A stretch of 26,137 bases of DNA from the NCBI GenBank assembly GCA_964538515.1, contig CAZIEW010000076.1, forward strand, positions 1 through 26,137, given 5' to 3'. The notes under the pieces are model-generated. The model made no database searches and was not told the origin of the DNA. It saw only the letters and a list, made by a program, of their open reading frames with translations. The DNA is from CALBZH01 sp964538515. GTDB taxonomy: Bacteria; Desulfobacterota; Syntrophobacteria; Syntrophobacterales; Syntrophobacteraceae. The translations under genes were made by a program, and so were the position numbers. Positions 9,200-17,025 of this stretch are shown piece after piece. Each line of letters opens with the position of its first letter. Positions within the stretch are counted from its first letter, which is position 1.

Positions 9200-9988
9200 A
9201 TGAACTGCAAAACGAGGAGTTTCAGGCTTGCTGCCATCTTGTTGATTGTGGCGCTCATCGTGCCGCTAACTGCCGCAGCGCCGGCGTTTTCCAAAGTGCC
9301 GTCGATGACGGGGTTCACGCAGTCGTTGGATGAGAGTGCGGACAGAGAGCCGTTCGAGGTCGAGGCACAAAAAGTTCCTGACCCTCTCGAAAAGCTCAAT
9401 CGAGGTTTTTACCTCTTCAACGATAAGCTTTACTTCTGGCTCCTGAAGCCCGTCGCGACCGTCTGGGGCGCATTCGTCCCCTTGGGTTTTCGCGTGTGTA
9501 TCCGGAATGTTTACCATAACGTGCTGTTTCCCGTGCGTTTCATGAACAATATCTTCCAGGGCAAGTTCAGGGCCGCTGGAACCGAGATCTCCCGATTTGC
9601 AATCAACACGACCCTGGGAGTCGGTGGTATGTTCGACTTTGCCCACACACAGTATGGTCTCAATCCACGAGAAGAGGACTTTGGGCAGACCCTTGGGCAC
9701 TACGGCATGCAGCCCGTGGCCTACCTGAACTGGCCGGTCCTGGGTCCCTCCAGCGTGCGTGACACGATCGGCTCGGCGGTTGACACGTTCCTGAACCCGC
9801 TCACTTACATTCTCTTCTTTGGCGTGGACGATGTGGGCGTCAGCATGGGCGTACGAGGCGGGCTGATGATCAACAACACGTCGATCACCTTGGGCGAATA
9901 CGAAGATTTCAAGAAGCGAGCGCTGGACCCGTATGTGTCGCTGCGTGATGCGTACCTGCAGAACAGGGCGCGGGATGTGGCTCGATAG
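9200..9988 (+). CDS. mlaA: MlaA/VacJ family outer-membrane lipid-transport protein, without lipobox
   Basis: A 262-residue protein with a ribosome site GTGAGGAGG at 9184-9192. MlaA sits in the outer membrane and passes phospholipids from its outer leaflet to the periplasmic Mla carrier, which keeps the membrane asymmetric. Family elements seen include DPLEKLNRGFYLFNDKLYFW, then FGQTLGHYG and YLNWPVLGPSSVRDTIG, and a conserved middle with LGVGGMFD. Length is typical. A signal peptide covers residues about 1-31 and ends in an AAAPAFS-like cleavage region. There is no Cys after it (the only nearby Cys is residue 3), so unlike E. coli MlaA this is not a lipoprotein. No mlaBCDEF genes are adjacent. 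It is transcribed alone from the promoter at 9087-9114 to the terminator at 10126-10157. Confidence 0.93.
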   Translation: MNCKTRSFRLAAILLIVALIVPLTAAAPAFSKVPSMTGFTQSLDESADREPFEVEAQKVPDPLEKLNRGFYLFNDKLYFWLLKPVATVWGAFVPLGFRVCIRNVYHNVLFPVRFMNNIFQGKFRAAGTEISRFAINTTLGVGGMFDFAHTQYGLNPREEDFGQTLGHYGMQPVAYLNWPVLGPSSVRDTIGSAVDTFLNPLTYILFFGVDDVGVSMGVRGGLMINNTSITLGEYEDFKKRALDPYVSLRDAYLQNRARDVAR

Positions 9989-10125
9989 CCTTTGGCCTCG
10001 GATGCTCTCAACCCCGCTTGGGAAACGGCTGCTCCGAGGGGGGGAACATCAGGGGATGGCGGCTCCAGGCAGGACTTGGCTTAACACCGCACAATAAGGC
10101 GTCCGTAATCAGAGTGAGAGAAGAG

Positions 10126-10157
10126 GGGCAGGTCGAGAGCGGCCTGCCCTTTTTTTT
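10126..10157 (+). terminator. Rho-independent terminator of mlaA
   Basis: GGGCAGG (10126-10132) pairs perfectly with CCTGCCC (10143-10149), followed directly by eight T (10150-10157). It lies 138 bases after the mlaA stop. The same hairpin sits just past the stop of the opposing cobA-hemD gene, but the minus-strand side has only a CT-rich tail, so it is mainly a plus-strand terminator and perhaps a weak bidirectional one. Confidence 0.85.
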
Positions 10158-11676
10158 ACTTGCTGTAATGCTCGACAATGGCTTGAGTGAGCCCCGGGAT
10201 GGTATAGTCGGCGGGCATGATGGAGACCGACAGTCCGTGCTCCACAGCGGTTTGTGCCGTGACCGGCCCGATGCACGCGATGGTGATGGGAGCCAGAAGC
10301 GGCATGATGTCCTCGCGCTTGAACAGACTGAAGAAGTTGCTCACGGTCGAGGAGGACGTGAAGGTCACGCAATCGATGGAGCCTTCCTTGAACCGCTCCA
10401 GGATCCCGCTGCTTTTTTCTTCGGGGAGCACGGTCTCATAGGCCGGCACAATGTCCACGACGGCTCCGCGCCCCCGCAGGGTATCCGGCAAGACGTCCCG
10501 GGCGACCAGGGCGCGAGGCATCAGAAAGCGTTTCCCCTCGATGTCCTCTCCCGCCAGCCCTTCCAGGATCGATTCCGCCCGGTATTCCTTGGGGATCAGA
10601 TCAGGTCTCAGTCCTCGCTGCTCCAGGGCTTCGGCCGTCTTGGGGCCGATGGCGGCAAGCTTGAGGCTGCCCAGTGTCCGTGCATCCTTCCCTGCGTGCC
10701 AGAGCCGCTCCATGAAGAAGCGTACGCCGTTGACACTGGTGAAGATTGCCCAGTCGTAATCCGCAAGGCTTCCGATGGCGGCATCCAGGGGCTCCCATGA
10801 GTTGGGAGGAGCGATCTGGATGGTCGGAAACTCGATGCACTGGGCCCCCAACCCTTCGAGGGTGGCTTTGAAGTCGCTCGCTTGCTCTCGTGCCCGCGTT
10901 ACGACGATGCGCCTGCCAAACAGCGGCCGCTTTTCAAACCAGTTCAGCTGGTCTCTCAAGTGAACGACCTCGCCCACGACCGTGATGGCGGGGGGCTTCA
11001 ACCGGGCCCGGGCCACCTGTTCGGCGATGTCCATAAGGGTGCCTGTTACGGTTTTCTGCTCCGGTGTCGTTCCCCAGCGGATGACCGCGACCGGCGTTTC
11101 AGGCGCTCGTCCGTTTGCGATAAGGTTGCGGCAGATTTCCGGGAGATTCTTCACGCCCATGAAAAAAACGAGTGTTCCGATTCCGGTTGCAATCTTGTCC
11201 CAGGCGATCTTGGTCTCGCTTTCCTGGTCCTCGCGCTCATGACCCGTGATGAAGGCCATGGTGGCCGTGTAGTCCCGGTGGGAAAGCGGGATTCCGGCAT
11301 AGGCGGGGACTGCCACAGCGGAGGTGATCCCCGGGATCACCTCGAACGGGATGGCGTGCTCGACCAGCACTTGGGCTTCCTCCCCGCCCCGCCCGAAGAC
11401 GTACGGGTCTCCTCCTTTGAGGCGGACCACCAGGTGGTCCCGGCCCTTCAGGACAAGAAGCTCGTTGATGCCCATCTGGGGAAGGGTGTGGTCTCCCCCC
11501 TTCTTGCCGACATAAATCCGCTCCGCGGTAGGGGGAGCCAGGCTGAGAAGCGCTTCGTTTGCCAGGTAGTCGTAGATGACCACCTCGGCTTTTCGCATGA
11601 CCTCCAGACCCTTCAACGTAAAGAGGCCCGGGTCTCCCGGGCCGGCTCCGACGAGATAGACTTTGCCTTTGGGCAC
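10156..11676 (-). CDS. cobA-hemD: Fused uroporphyrinogen-III C-methyltransferase / uroporphyrinogen-III synthase (CobA-HemD)
   Basis: A 506-residue bifunctional enzyme. The first half (about 1-245) is the SAM-dependent methyltransferase that makes precorrin-2, with VGAGPGDPGLFTLKG at 8-22, VVRLKGGDPYVFGRGGEE near 85-102, and GITSAVAVPAYAGIPLSHRD. The second half (about 255-505) is HemD, which closes and inverts ring D of hydroxymethylbilane, recognised by IVVTRAREQASDF and the AIGPKTAEAL segment. The start is GTG 11676, with AAAGGA about 9 bases upstream and 21 bases after the hemC stop. Together with HemC it takes porphobilinogen to precorrin-2. The fusion is common in Firmicutes and deltaproteobacteria, where precorrin-2 serves siroheme, cobalamin and the siroheme-dependent haem route. 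It is the last gene of the minus-strand run. Confidence 0.95.
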   Translation of the reverse strand: MPKGKVYLVGAGPGDPGLFTLKGLEVMRKAEVVIYDYLANEALLSLAPPTAERIYVGKKGGDHTLPQMGINELLVLKGRDHLVVRLKGGDPYVFGRGGEEAQVLVEHAIPFEVIPGITSAVAVPAYAGIPLSHRDYTATMAFITGHEREDQESETKIAWDKIATGIGTLVFFMGVKNLPEICRNLIANGRAPETPVAVIRWGTTPEQKTVTGTLMDIAEQVARARLKPPAITVVGEVVHLRDQLNWFEKRPLFGRRIVVTRAREQASDFKATLEGLGAQCIEFPTIQIAPPNSWEPLDAAIGSLADYDWAIFTSVNGVRFFMERLWHAGKDARTLGSLKLAAIGPKTAEALEQRGLRPDLIPKEYRAESILEGLAGEDIEGKRFLMPRALVARDVLPDTLRGRGAVVDIVPAYETVLPEEKSSGILERFKEGSIDCVTFTSSSTVSNFFSLFKREDIMPLLAPITIACIGPVTAQTAVEHGLSVSIMPADYTIPGLTQAIVEHYSK

Positions 11677-11697
11677 GCTCTTAATCCTTTTGGAGAA

Positions 11698-12630
11698 TCA
11701 GCAACCGTTGTAGACGTCTTGCAGGATGCGCCGGGCACCGGCATCGAGAAGCTCGTTGGCGATTCTTCTTCCCAACGCGGCGGCTTCGGATCGCGGTGCA
11801 CCCTCCGTTTTCGAATAGACTTCGACCCCATCCAACGAGGCCACCAGGCCGCTGAAGGTGACCTCATCGCCGGAAACCGTAGCGTGTCCCCCGATGGGGA
11901 CCTGGCAGCCGCCTTCGAGGGTCTGAAGAAAAGCGCGCTCGGCCGCCACCGCCACCGCCGTGTCCGCGTGGTGGAGGGGGGCGGCCAATCGGCGGGTTGC
12001 TTCGTCGCTCGACCGCAATTCGAGGCCCAGCGCTCCCTGACCGATGGCAGGAACAAATGTGGACGGGTCGAAGTAAGCCGTGATCCGATCCTTCCATCCC
12101 ATGCGATGAAGCCCGGCGGCCGCCAGGATGATGGCATCGTACTGGCCGCCTTCGAGCCTTTTCAGCCGGGTGTCGAGGTTTCCTCGCAGCATCTCGACGC
12201 GAAGGTCCGGTCGGAGGTGCTTGATTTGGGCGGCCCTGCGCAGGCTGCTGCTGCCGACCACCCCTCCATGGGGAAGGTCCGCCAGGCTCGTGCCGTGCTT
12301 AGCGACCAGCACGTCACGCGGGTCTTCCCGCTTGGGGACGACGCCGATCTCCAGCCCGGGTGGAAGCTCGGCGGGGACGTCCTTCATGCTGTGAACGGCA
12401 AGGTCCACTTCCCCGACGAGGAGGGCGTCTTCGATCTCTTTCACGAAGAGCCCTTTGCCGCCGACCTTCGCCAGCGGCACGTCCTGGATGCGGTCCCCGG
12501 TCGTCTTGATGATTTTGAGCTCGACCCGCAGGCCGGGCCACAGCGCTTCGAGGGCTTGTTTGATCAGCCCGCTTTGGGTTAGCGCCAGTTGGCTTCCGCG
12601 GGTTCCGATGCGCAACGATTTTTCCGTCAA
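11698..12630 (-). CDS. hemC: Hydroxymethylbilane synthase (porphobilinogen deaminase)
   Basis: A 310-residue enzyme that joins four porphobilinogens into hydroxymethylbilane in the cytoplasm. The start is TTG 12630, chosen because AAGGTGG lies six bases upstream, it falls 23 bases after the upstream fmdB-like stop, and the protein then begins at the family's usual place (SLRIGTRGSQLAL). A longer frame to 12813 would overlap that gene. Visible landmarks are HSMKDVP with catalytic D84, GSSSLRR at 127-132, and GGCQVPIGG, where C242 carries the dipyrromethane cofactor. Both numbers coincide with the E. coli enzyme. It is followed by cobA-hemD, so the pathway steps are consecutive in the operon. 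Confidence 0.96.
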   Translation of the reverse strand: MTEKSLRIGTRGSQLALTQSGLIKQALEALWPGLRVELKIIKTTGDRIQDVPLAKVGGKGLFVKEIEDALLVGEVDLAVHSMKDVPAELPPGLEIGVVPKREDPRDVLVAKHGTSLADLPHGGVVGSSSLRRAAQIKHLRPDLRVEMLRGNLDTRLKRLEGGQYDAIILAAAGLHRMGWKDRITAYFDPSTFVPAIGQGALGLELRSSDEATRRLAAPLHHADTAVAVAAERAFLQTLEGGCQVPIGGHATVSGDEVTFSGLVASLDGVEVYSKTEGAPRSEAAALGRRIANELLDAGARRILQDVYNGC

Positions 12631-12653
12631 TGTCCCACCTTGCCTTTCGTGCG

Positions 12654-12893
12654 TTAGTGGCAGGTGCTGCAGCTGCCGCCCGCGCAGCCCGCACAGGAGG
12701 ACGCTCCGGCTGGTCCCATGCGACTGCTGGCAGCGCCCTTGTCGCCGCCGCTGCTCTTGAAGCCGAAGACCGACATCTTTCGCTGCACGTTGGCCGATTC
12801 GCACTTGGGGCAATTGACCGGTTCGTCACTTCGAAAAACCAGCCGCTCGAAACTTTCACAGCACTGACAGCATTCATATTCGTAAATCGGCAT
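12654..12893 (-). CDS. FmdB-type zinc-ribbon protein with extra Cys-rich tail
   Basis: A 79-residue protein starting at ATG 12893 behind GGAGGAAG, which gives the classic MPIYEYEC opening of the FmdB regulatory-protein family. Zinc ligands are probably C8, C11, C28 and C31 (CxxC...CPxC). The middle NVQRKMSVFGFKSSGG is ordinary for the family. The tail is notable: SSCAGCAGGSCSTCH contains a second C-x2-C-x4-C-x2-C array that could bind another metal or cluster. Members of this family are found beside many unrelated genes and their role is not settled. It lies 23 bases before hemC and 103 bases after the cyclophilin-like gene. Confidence 0.85.
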   Translation of the reverse strand: MPIYEYECCQCCESFERLVFRSDEPVNCPKCESANVQRKMSVFGFKSSGGDKGAASSRMGPAGASSCAGCAGGSCSTCH

Positions 12894-12996
12894 TCCTTCT
12901 TCCTCCAAATCCATGTGTCCCGAAAACGCCGCCAAAGAGCAGGAACGGCATTCTCAGGGCAACTGTCATCCCGGCTTCCTGGCCAATAAGTCCCAG

Positions 12997-13371
12997 TCAA
13001 AGAAGGCTCAATTCGACCGGATCACCATCCTGCACGGCCTTGAAGGCCGTGGCATCGCCGAGGACCCTCCCCACACGATTCACGGCGCTCGCCGGCCGAA
13101 TTTCATTTCCCTTGCTCACGGGAGTCGGCCCGAAGAAGATGCAGAAGGCGCTTCCTTGGGGCCAATAACCCAGATCTCCGACTTCGACAACCTCGACTGC
13201 CGTTTCGTCGAGTGTCTCCTTGACCGGTATGGCGAAGTAGATCTCATCGCCCCACGTGCTCGCCTCGGCCTTGAGGGGCAGGGCCGACAGAATCGCGCGG
13301 GCTGTCACCGTGTCGGCCAGCTCGGCCTGAAGGGACACGCTTCCGGCCCGAATGTGAATTCGATTTCCCAT
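12997..13371 (-). CDS. Cyclophilin-like fold protein (TM1367-type)
   Basis: A 124-residue protein. ATG 13371 is preferred because GGAG lies eight bases before it. GTG 13377, which overlaps the previous stop as GTGA, would leave only two bases after that site. The motifs TWGDEIYFAIPV, EVGDLGYWPQGSAFCIFFGP and EIRPASAVNRVGRV match the small bacterial and archaeal cyclophilin-like family typified by Thermotoga TM1367, which has the cyclophilin barrel but no proven isomerase activity. No signal peptide is present. It is coupled to the upstream unknown gene by overlap or near overlap. The substrate is unknown. Confidence 0.75.
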   Translation of the reverse strand: MGNRIHIRAGSVSLQAELADTVTARAILSALPLKAEASTWGDEIYFAIPVKETLDETAVEVVEVGDLGYWPQGSAFCIFFGPTPVSKGNEIRPASAVNRVGRVLGDATAFKAVQDGDPVELSLL

Positions 13372-13373
13372 GG

Positions 13374-14348
13374 TCACTTCTCCGCCGCCAGCCGCTGTTT
13401 TACACCGGCCATGAGCAAGGGGAGCATGATCTCGTGGTGGCCGATGAGGCTCATCCCCTTCCCGTGGCCCATGGTCGGGCGCTCCACGACGTTCACCTGG
13501 GTCCGGTAATGGCGTTGGAAATCCATGTTGATCGTCGTCAGCCCCCGGAGGGAGTGGCCCAGATTGTGAGCCACACTGACGGCTTTGAGAAACACTTCCG
13601 GAAGAATCACTGCGGAGCCGAGGTTGACGTAGACACCCTGTTCGAGAGTCGAGACCAGGCGGGCGAAGAGCCTGAAATCATGGAGCGTGAGGGCACCCAT
13701 GGCAGCGCCGTCCATCTCGGGGCTCATGTGGATGATGTCGGTTCCGAACGCCACGTGGACGGTCAGCGGCAGCCCGAGGCGAGCCGCGGTGGCGAGGAGG
13801 CTCATGTGAGCGAAGGGGGCGCCTTCCTGAAGCAGCCGATCTCCGACGGCCCGTCCCAGGCCGACTCCGCCCTGGGCATGGGCGGCCTTCACGGCCCCGT
13901 GGATGCATTCGGCGGTTTCGCGTGCCGTCCCGAACTGCCCCTGGTCCAGGTGTGCCGCGACGTCTTCCGATGTCTTCCCGGCGAGCGCGACTTCCACGTC
14001 GTGGATCACGCCGGCGCCGTTGAGTGCAAGCCCGGTGAGCAGGCCGCTCTCCATGGCGTCCACCAGGATCGGATTGAGCCCGACCTTGATGGGGTGGGCA
14101 CCCATGCCGAGGAGGACGGTGCGATGGTCCCGAACGGCGCGAGCAAGGGCCCGGACCGCGTCGCGCAGAAGCTCACCCGCCAGAATGCGGGGCAGGCCGT
14201 CAAGAAATTCCGTGAGCGAGCCTCCCGGGGACCAGGGACGGCCGAAGTCATCCAGCTTCACCTTGCTTTGGCGGTCCTTCAGACCGGTGGTCTTAAGACC
14301 CTCAAAGCTGAGAGGCTCCCAAGACTTGTCTCCCGATTGCCGGCTCAT
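13374..14348 (-). CDS. Conserved protein of unknown function (possibly deoxyhypusine-synthase-like fold)
   Basis: A 324-residue protein with no membrane segment or signal. Several highly patterned blocks suggest an enzyme: LLGMGAHPIKVGLNP (79-93), LALNGAGVIHDVEVALAGKT (107-126), TVHVAFGTDIIHMSPEMDGA (196-215), VNLGSAVILPEVFLKA (241-256) and GHHEIMLPLLMAG near the end. Glycine-rich turns and conserved His/Asp residues look like a nucleotide-binding active site. The block around NGAG-x2-HD and the G-x-D-x-A pattern recall deoxyhypusine or homospermidine synthases faintly, but this is a guess. The start ATG 14348 overlaps the stop of the SIS gene (ATGA), so translation is probably coupled. Its partners (aminotransferase, sugar-phosphate isomerase-like, cyclophilin-like) suggest a shared metabolic step. 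Confidence 0.85.
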   Translation of the reverse strand: MSRQSGDKSWEPLSFEGLKTTGLKDRQSKVKLDDFGRPWSPGGSLTEFLDGLPRILAGELLRDAVRALARAVRDHRTVLLGMGAHPIKVGLNPILVDAMESGLLTGLALNGAGVIHDVEVALAGKTSEDVAAHLDQGQFGTARETAECIHGAVKAAHAQGGVGLGRAVGDRLLQEGAPFAHMSLLATAARLGLPLTVHVAFGTDIIHMSPEMDGAAMGALTLHDFRLFARLVSTLEQGVYVNLGSAVILPEVFLKAVSVAHNLGHSLRGLTTINMDFQRHYRTQVNVVERPTMGHGKGMSLIGHHEIMLPLLMAGVKQRLAAEK

Positions 14349-14956
14349 GATCGTATCTCCGTGTCTCCAAAAAGCATGTCATCGATCAGGCCGCACAGGA
14401 TGTGGCCCACCGTGATATGGCCTTCCTGGATGCGGGCGGTGTTTCGGGACGGGACGTGCAGCATGAGATCGCTGTAGAAGTCCATGTCGCCTTCCGCCGC
14501 TCCCGCCCAGCCGATGGTTCGCAAGTTGTGCTCCCGTGCCCACCGAAGCGCCTTGACGACGTTTGGGGAGCGGCCGCTCGTGCTGATGCCGAGGGCGACG
14601 TCCCCTTCGTGCGCGAGCGCCTGGAGCTGCTTCAGGAAGATCTCATCGAACGCATAGTCATTGCTGATGCTGGTGAGGATGGAGGTGTCCACGGTGAGGG
14701 CCAGGGCCGGGAGCGGCGGGCGCTCCATCTGAAACCGGTTGACGAGCTCCGCGGCAAGGTGCTGGGCGTCGGCTGCGCTGCCTCCATTCCCGAAAAGAAA
14801 GAGTCGGCGCTTGCCCCGAAAGGCCTCGACGATCATTTCCGCCATGTCGACCACGAGCGACATGCCGCCCTGCAGCAGCGCCTCCTTGACGGCGATGCTG
14901 TCGCGAACGATCTGCTCGGCGGCGACCCGATAGGTTTCCTTCCGTGTGGGCTCCAT
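14345..14956 (-). CDS. gmhA: SIS-domain sugar isomerase, GmhA-like (sedoheptulose-7-phosphate isomerase type)
   Basis: A 203-residue protein. ATG 14956 is chosen because GGAG lies nine bases upstream and it starts four bases after the aminotransferase stop. TTG 14971 is possible but has no ribosome site. GmhA turns sedoheptulose 7-phosphate into D-glycero-manno-heptose 7-phosphate for the LPS core. Seen are FGNGGSAADAQHLAAELVNRF with catalytic E70, the phosphate-binding GISTSGRSPNVVKAL, and ARIQEGH-I with H180. Both catalytic positions are close to those of E. coli (E65, H180). No other heptose genes lie nearby, and the operon context differs from LPS loci, so the physiological substrate could be another sugar phosphate. 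The symbol is by similarity only. Confidence 0.82.
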   Translation of the reverse strand: MEPTRKETYRVAAEQIVRDSIAVKEALLQGGMSLVVDMAEMIVEAFRGKRRLFLFGNGGSAADAQHLAAELVNRFQMERPPLPALALTVDTSILTSISNDYAFDEIFLKQLQALAHEGDVALGISTSGRSPNVVKALRWAREHNLRTIGWAGAAEGDMDFYSDLMLHVPSRNTARIQEGHITVGHILCGLIDDMLFGDTEIRS

Positions 14957-14960
14957 GCGG

Positions 14961-15944
14961 TCATTCTCCAATGGGGGTTCGCACGCCGTCGCCGTGCCGG
15001 GCGTCTTCTTCCATCAGGGCCAACAGCCGGGTCGCGACGGGTCCGGGGCGCCCCGTCCCGATGGAGTGCCCGTCATAGCGGACGACGGGCATGATGTCGA
15101 ACGTCGTGCCGAACATCATGATCTCGGCAGCCTCGCGGGCCTGGGTTGGCGTGATGTCCGATTCCTGGATCCGAGCGAGATCTCCCGCCGCAAGGAGGGG
15201 CCGCGCGAGCTCGAGCGCCCGCGTCACGGTCGTCCCGCGAAGCACGCGCTCGAAGCACGGCACGAGAAGCTCCCGCTCCGCAGTCACGATGCCGATATTC
15301 TCCGTCGGACCCTCGGCCAGAAAGCCGCTTTCATCGAGCGATACGGTGTAATCCACGCCCGCATCCACGGCTTCTTTCTTCATGAGCACGTTGGGCAGAT
15401 AGTTGCAGCTTTTCACGCCGGCGAAAAGAGTCGGCTTGATCGGGATGGCGCTTGTCTGAAGGGTGGCGCCTTGGGCGTATTGCTCAGGAGAAGGGCGCTG
15501 CAGCGCGGTCACCACAATGTAGAGCTGGCTTGCCGGGCATTCGTAAGGGTTGGTGGTGTAGCCTCCCGGTCCACGCGAGACAAAGAGGCGGACCACGCAG
15601 TTCGGAGCCTCGGCCGCGCGAGCGGTGGCCAGGATGATGCGTCGGAGCGCGTCGCGGTCGCAGGGGAGGGGGATGGCGCTGATGGCGGCCGACCGTTCGA
15701 GCCGGGCGAGGTGGCGGTCCAGGAGGTAGAGAGCCCCCTCAACCGCCTTGAAGGCCTCGAAGACTCCGTCACCCCGGTGCACGAGATGGTCGTCTATCGG
15801 AACCATCATGAGCCTCGGGTCCCGGATGATTCCTCCATACCAGCTGGAGTACATGGCCAGATAAGCGGCATGGTACGGCTGGCTCAGTTTGCGGAGACCG
15901 TCTACGACATCGTCGAAAGTCAAAGTGCGCAACGCTTCATTCAT
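14961..15944 (-). CDS. Class IV (branched-chain/D-amino-acid type) PLP aminotransferase
   Basis: A 327-residue PLP enzyme starting at ATG 15944. Landmarks are the N-terminal block HLVHRGDGVFEAFK (53-66), VVRLFVSRGPGGYTTNPY (117-134), FAGVKSCNYLPNVLMKKEA with the PLP lysine K178, and EGPTENIGIV with E211. The family includes branched-chain aminotransferase, D-alanine aminotransferase and aminodeoxychorismate lyase. The sequence alone does not decide among them. An extra 45 residues precede the usual start of the fold. It is the first gene of the minus-strand run, followed after four bases by the SIS gene. The ribosome site is weak (GGGACGG). Confidence 0.88.
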   Translation of the reverse strand: MNEALRTLTFDDVVDGLRKLSQPYHAAYLAMYSSWYGGIIRDPRLMMVPIDDHLVHRGDGVFEAFKAVEGALYLLDRHLARLERSAAISAIPLPCDRDALRRIILATARAAEAPNCVVRLFVSRGPGGYTTNPYECPASQLYIVVTALQRPSPEQYAQGATLQTSAIPIKPTLFAGVKSCNYLPNVLMKKEAVDAGVDYTVSLDESGFLAEGPTENIGIVTAERELLVPCFERVLRGTTVTRALELARPLLAAGDLARIQESDITPTQAREAAEIMMFGTTFDIMPVVRYDGHSIGTGRPGPVATRLLALMEEDARHGDGVRTPIGE

Positions 15945-16191
15945 GGGACACCGTCCCGATCCTTGAGGGGCCGCCCCTTGAGCCTGCCCCGGGAAAGGCG
16001 ATCAAGGTCCGCTGCCGCTTGCCGGATCCTGTGGTTCATACTATGATCGAATGCTCCATGAACCTGGCGCCCATGATGGGAGAGAAGTCCCGGTTCGGGG
16101 CAACACTGGGGGCGTGGGGTTCGGATTGCTTCCAAAGCGGCCATCAAAATAATCAACGGGGGCTCCTTCGGCAAGGAAAAAGGAGGAATCC

Positions 16192-16212
16192 ATGGGACTT
16201 GCTTCAGGGTGA
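16192..16212 (+). promoter_or_regulatory. Mini-ORF with strong ribosome site overlapping the HAD start
   Basis: A strong AGGAGG (16181-16186) precedes ATG 16192, which opens only six codons (MGLASG) before a TGA at 16210-16212. That stop overlaps the GTG start of the phosphatase at 16209. The phosphatase start itself has no good ribosome site. It may be a leader that couples translation by re-initiation. Alternatively, one missing base would fuse the ATG to the phosphatase frame. Confidence 0.45.
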
Positions 16213-16883
16213 GGGACAAGAGCAGGATACGAGCCATCGTGTTCGATTTCGACGGGACACTGGCCGAGCTGCATCTCGATTTCTCGCAGATGAAACGGGA
16301 AGTGGATGCGCTTGCCATGGAGCTTTTGCCGGACGCCGAGATGCTTCCGATGCGGGTACTGGAGTGGCTGGAGGTGCTGCGGAATGAGGTCGCAAGGCGT
16401 GCGCCGCACCGGCTTACCGAGTTTCTCCGGCGGGCGGACGGCATCATTGAGGACATGGAGATCGATGCGGCTCGAAGGGGAGCCCTCTTCCCGTTCACCC
16501 GCCCCATGCTGGAGAGTCTCCAACGGCGGGGCGTCAAGGCGGCGGTGATCACCCGGAACTGTGAAGAAGCGGTGCGGCTGGTCTTTCCGGATGTGGACCG
16601 CTATTGCACCGTGCTGCTCGCCCGCGGCCATGTCCCGAAGGTGAAGCCCGATCCCGATCATCTGCTGCGCGCGCTCGAAATGATGGAATGCGGGCTGGAA
16701 GGCGCCCTGATGGTAGGGGACCACCCGCTTGACGTGGAAACGGGAAAACGGGCCGGAGTCCTGACGGCCGGTGTTTCCAGTGGACGGGTTTCGAGCGAGG
16801 AGCTTTCCCGATCGGGGGCCGATTGGGTGGCCGCGGACTGCCAAGGTCTCATGGAACAGCTCGGGCTTTTCGAGGCGGAATGA
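16209..16883 (+). CDS. HAD-superfamily phosphatase, phosphoglycolate phosphatase-like
   Basis: A 224-residue hydrolase with all four HAD motifs. They are VFDFDGTLAE with nucleophile D13 and D15, ITRN with T115, the lysine of KPDP (K146), and MVGDHPLDVETGKRAG with D171 and D175. The alpha-helical cap between residues about 20 and 95 places it in subfamily IA, like Gph. It probably removes phosphate from a small metabolite in the cytoplasm. The start is GTG 16209, but see the mini-ORF at 16192-16212. The true N-terminus may include the MGLASG codons if the sequence has a one-base error. It is followed after about 140 bases by the PAC2 gene on the same strand, and is divergent from the aminotransferase operon. 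Confidence 0.9.
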   Translation: MRDKSRIRAIVFDFDGTLAELHLDFSQMKREVDALAMELLPDAEMLPMRVLEWLEVLRNEVARRAPHRLTEFLRRADGIIEDMEIDAARRGALFPFTRPMLESLQRRGVKAAVITRNCEEAVRLVFPDVDRYCTVLLARGHVPKVKPDPDHLLRALEMMECGLEGALMVGDHPLDVETGKRAGVLTAGVSSGRVSSEELSRSGADWVAADCQGLMEQLGLFEAE

Positions 16884-17025
16884 CGGGATCCCCGTCCGGG
16901 GCGGCGGCTCCGTGCTGAAGTCGGATCATTTTCGGGAGATGCAATTCACTTGTGTTGGACTGAAACCAGAACACTGAAACCTTAAACCATCGGTCTCGAA
17001 TGGCACGCAGGAGAGGGGGCTGCTC

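Noticed and set aside
10882..12582. 566-codon plus-strand frame opposite hemC and cobA-hemD
   Set aside because: It is a shadow of two well-identified enzymes on the minus strand; high GC creates long antisense frames here.
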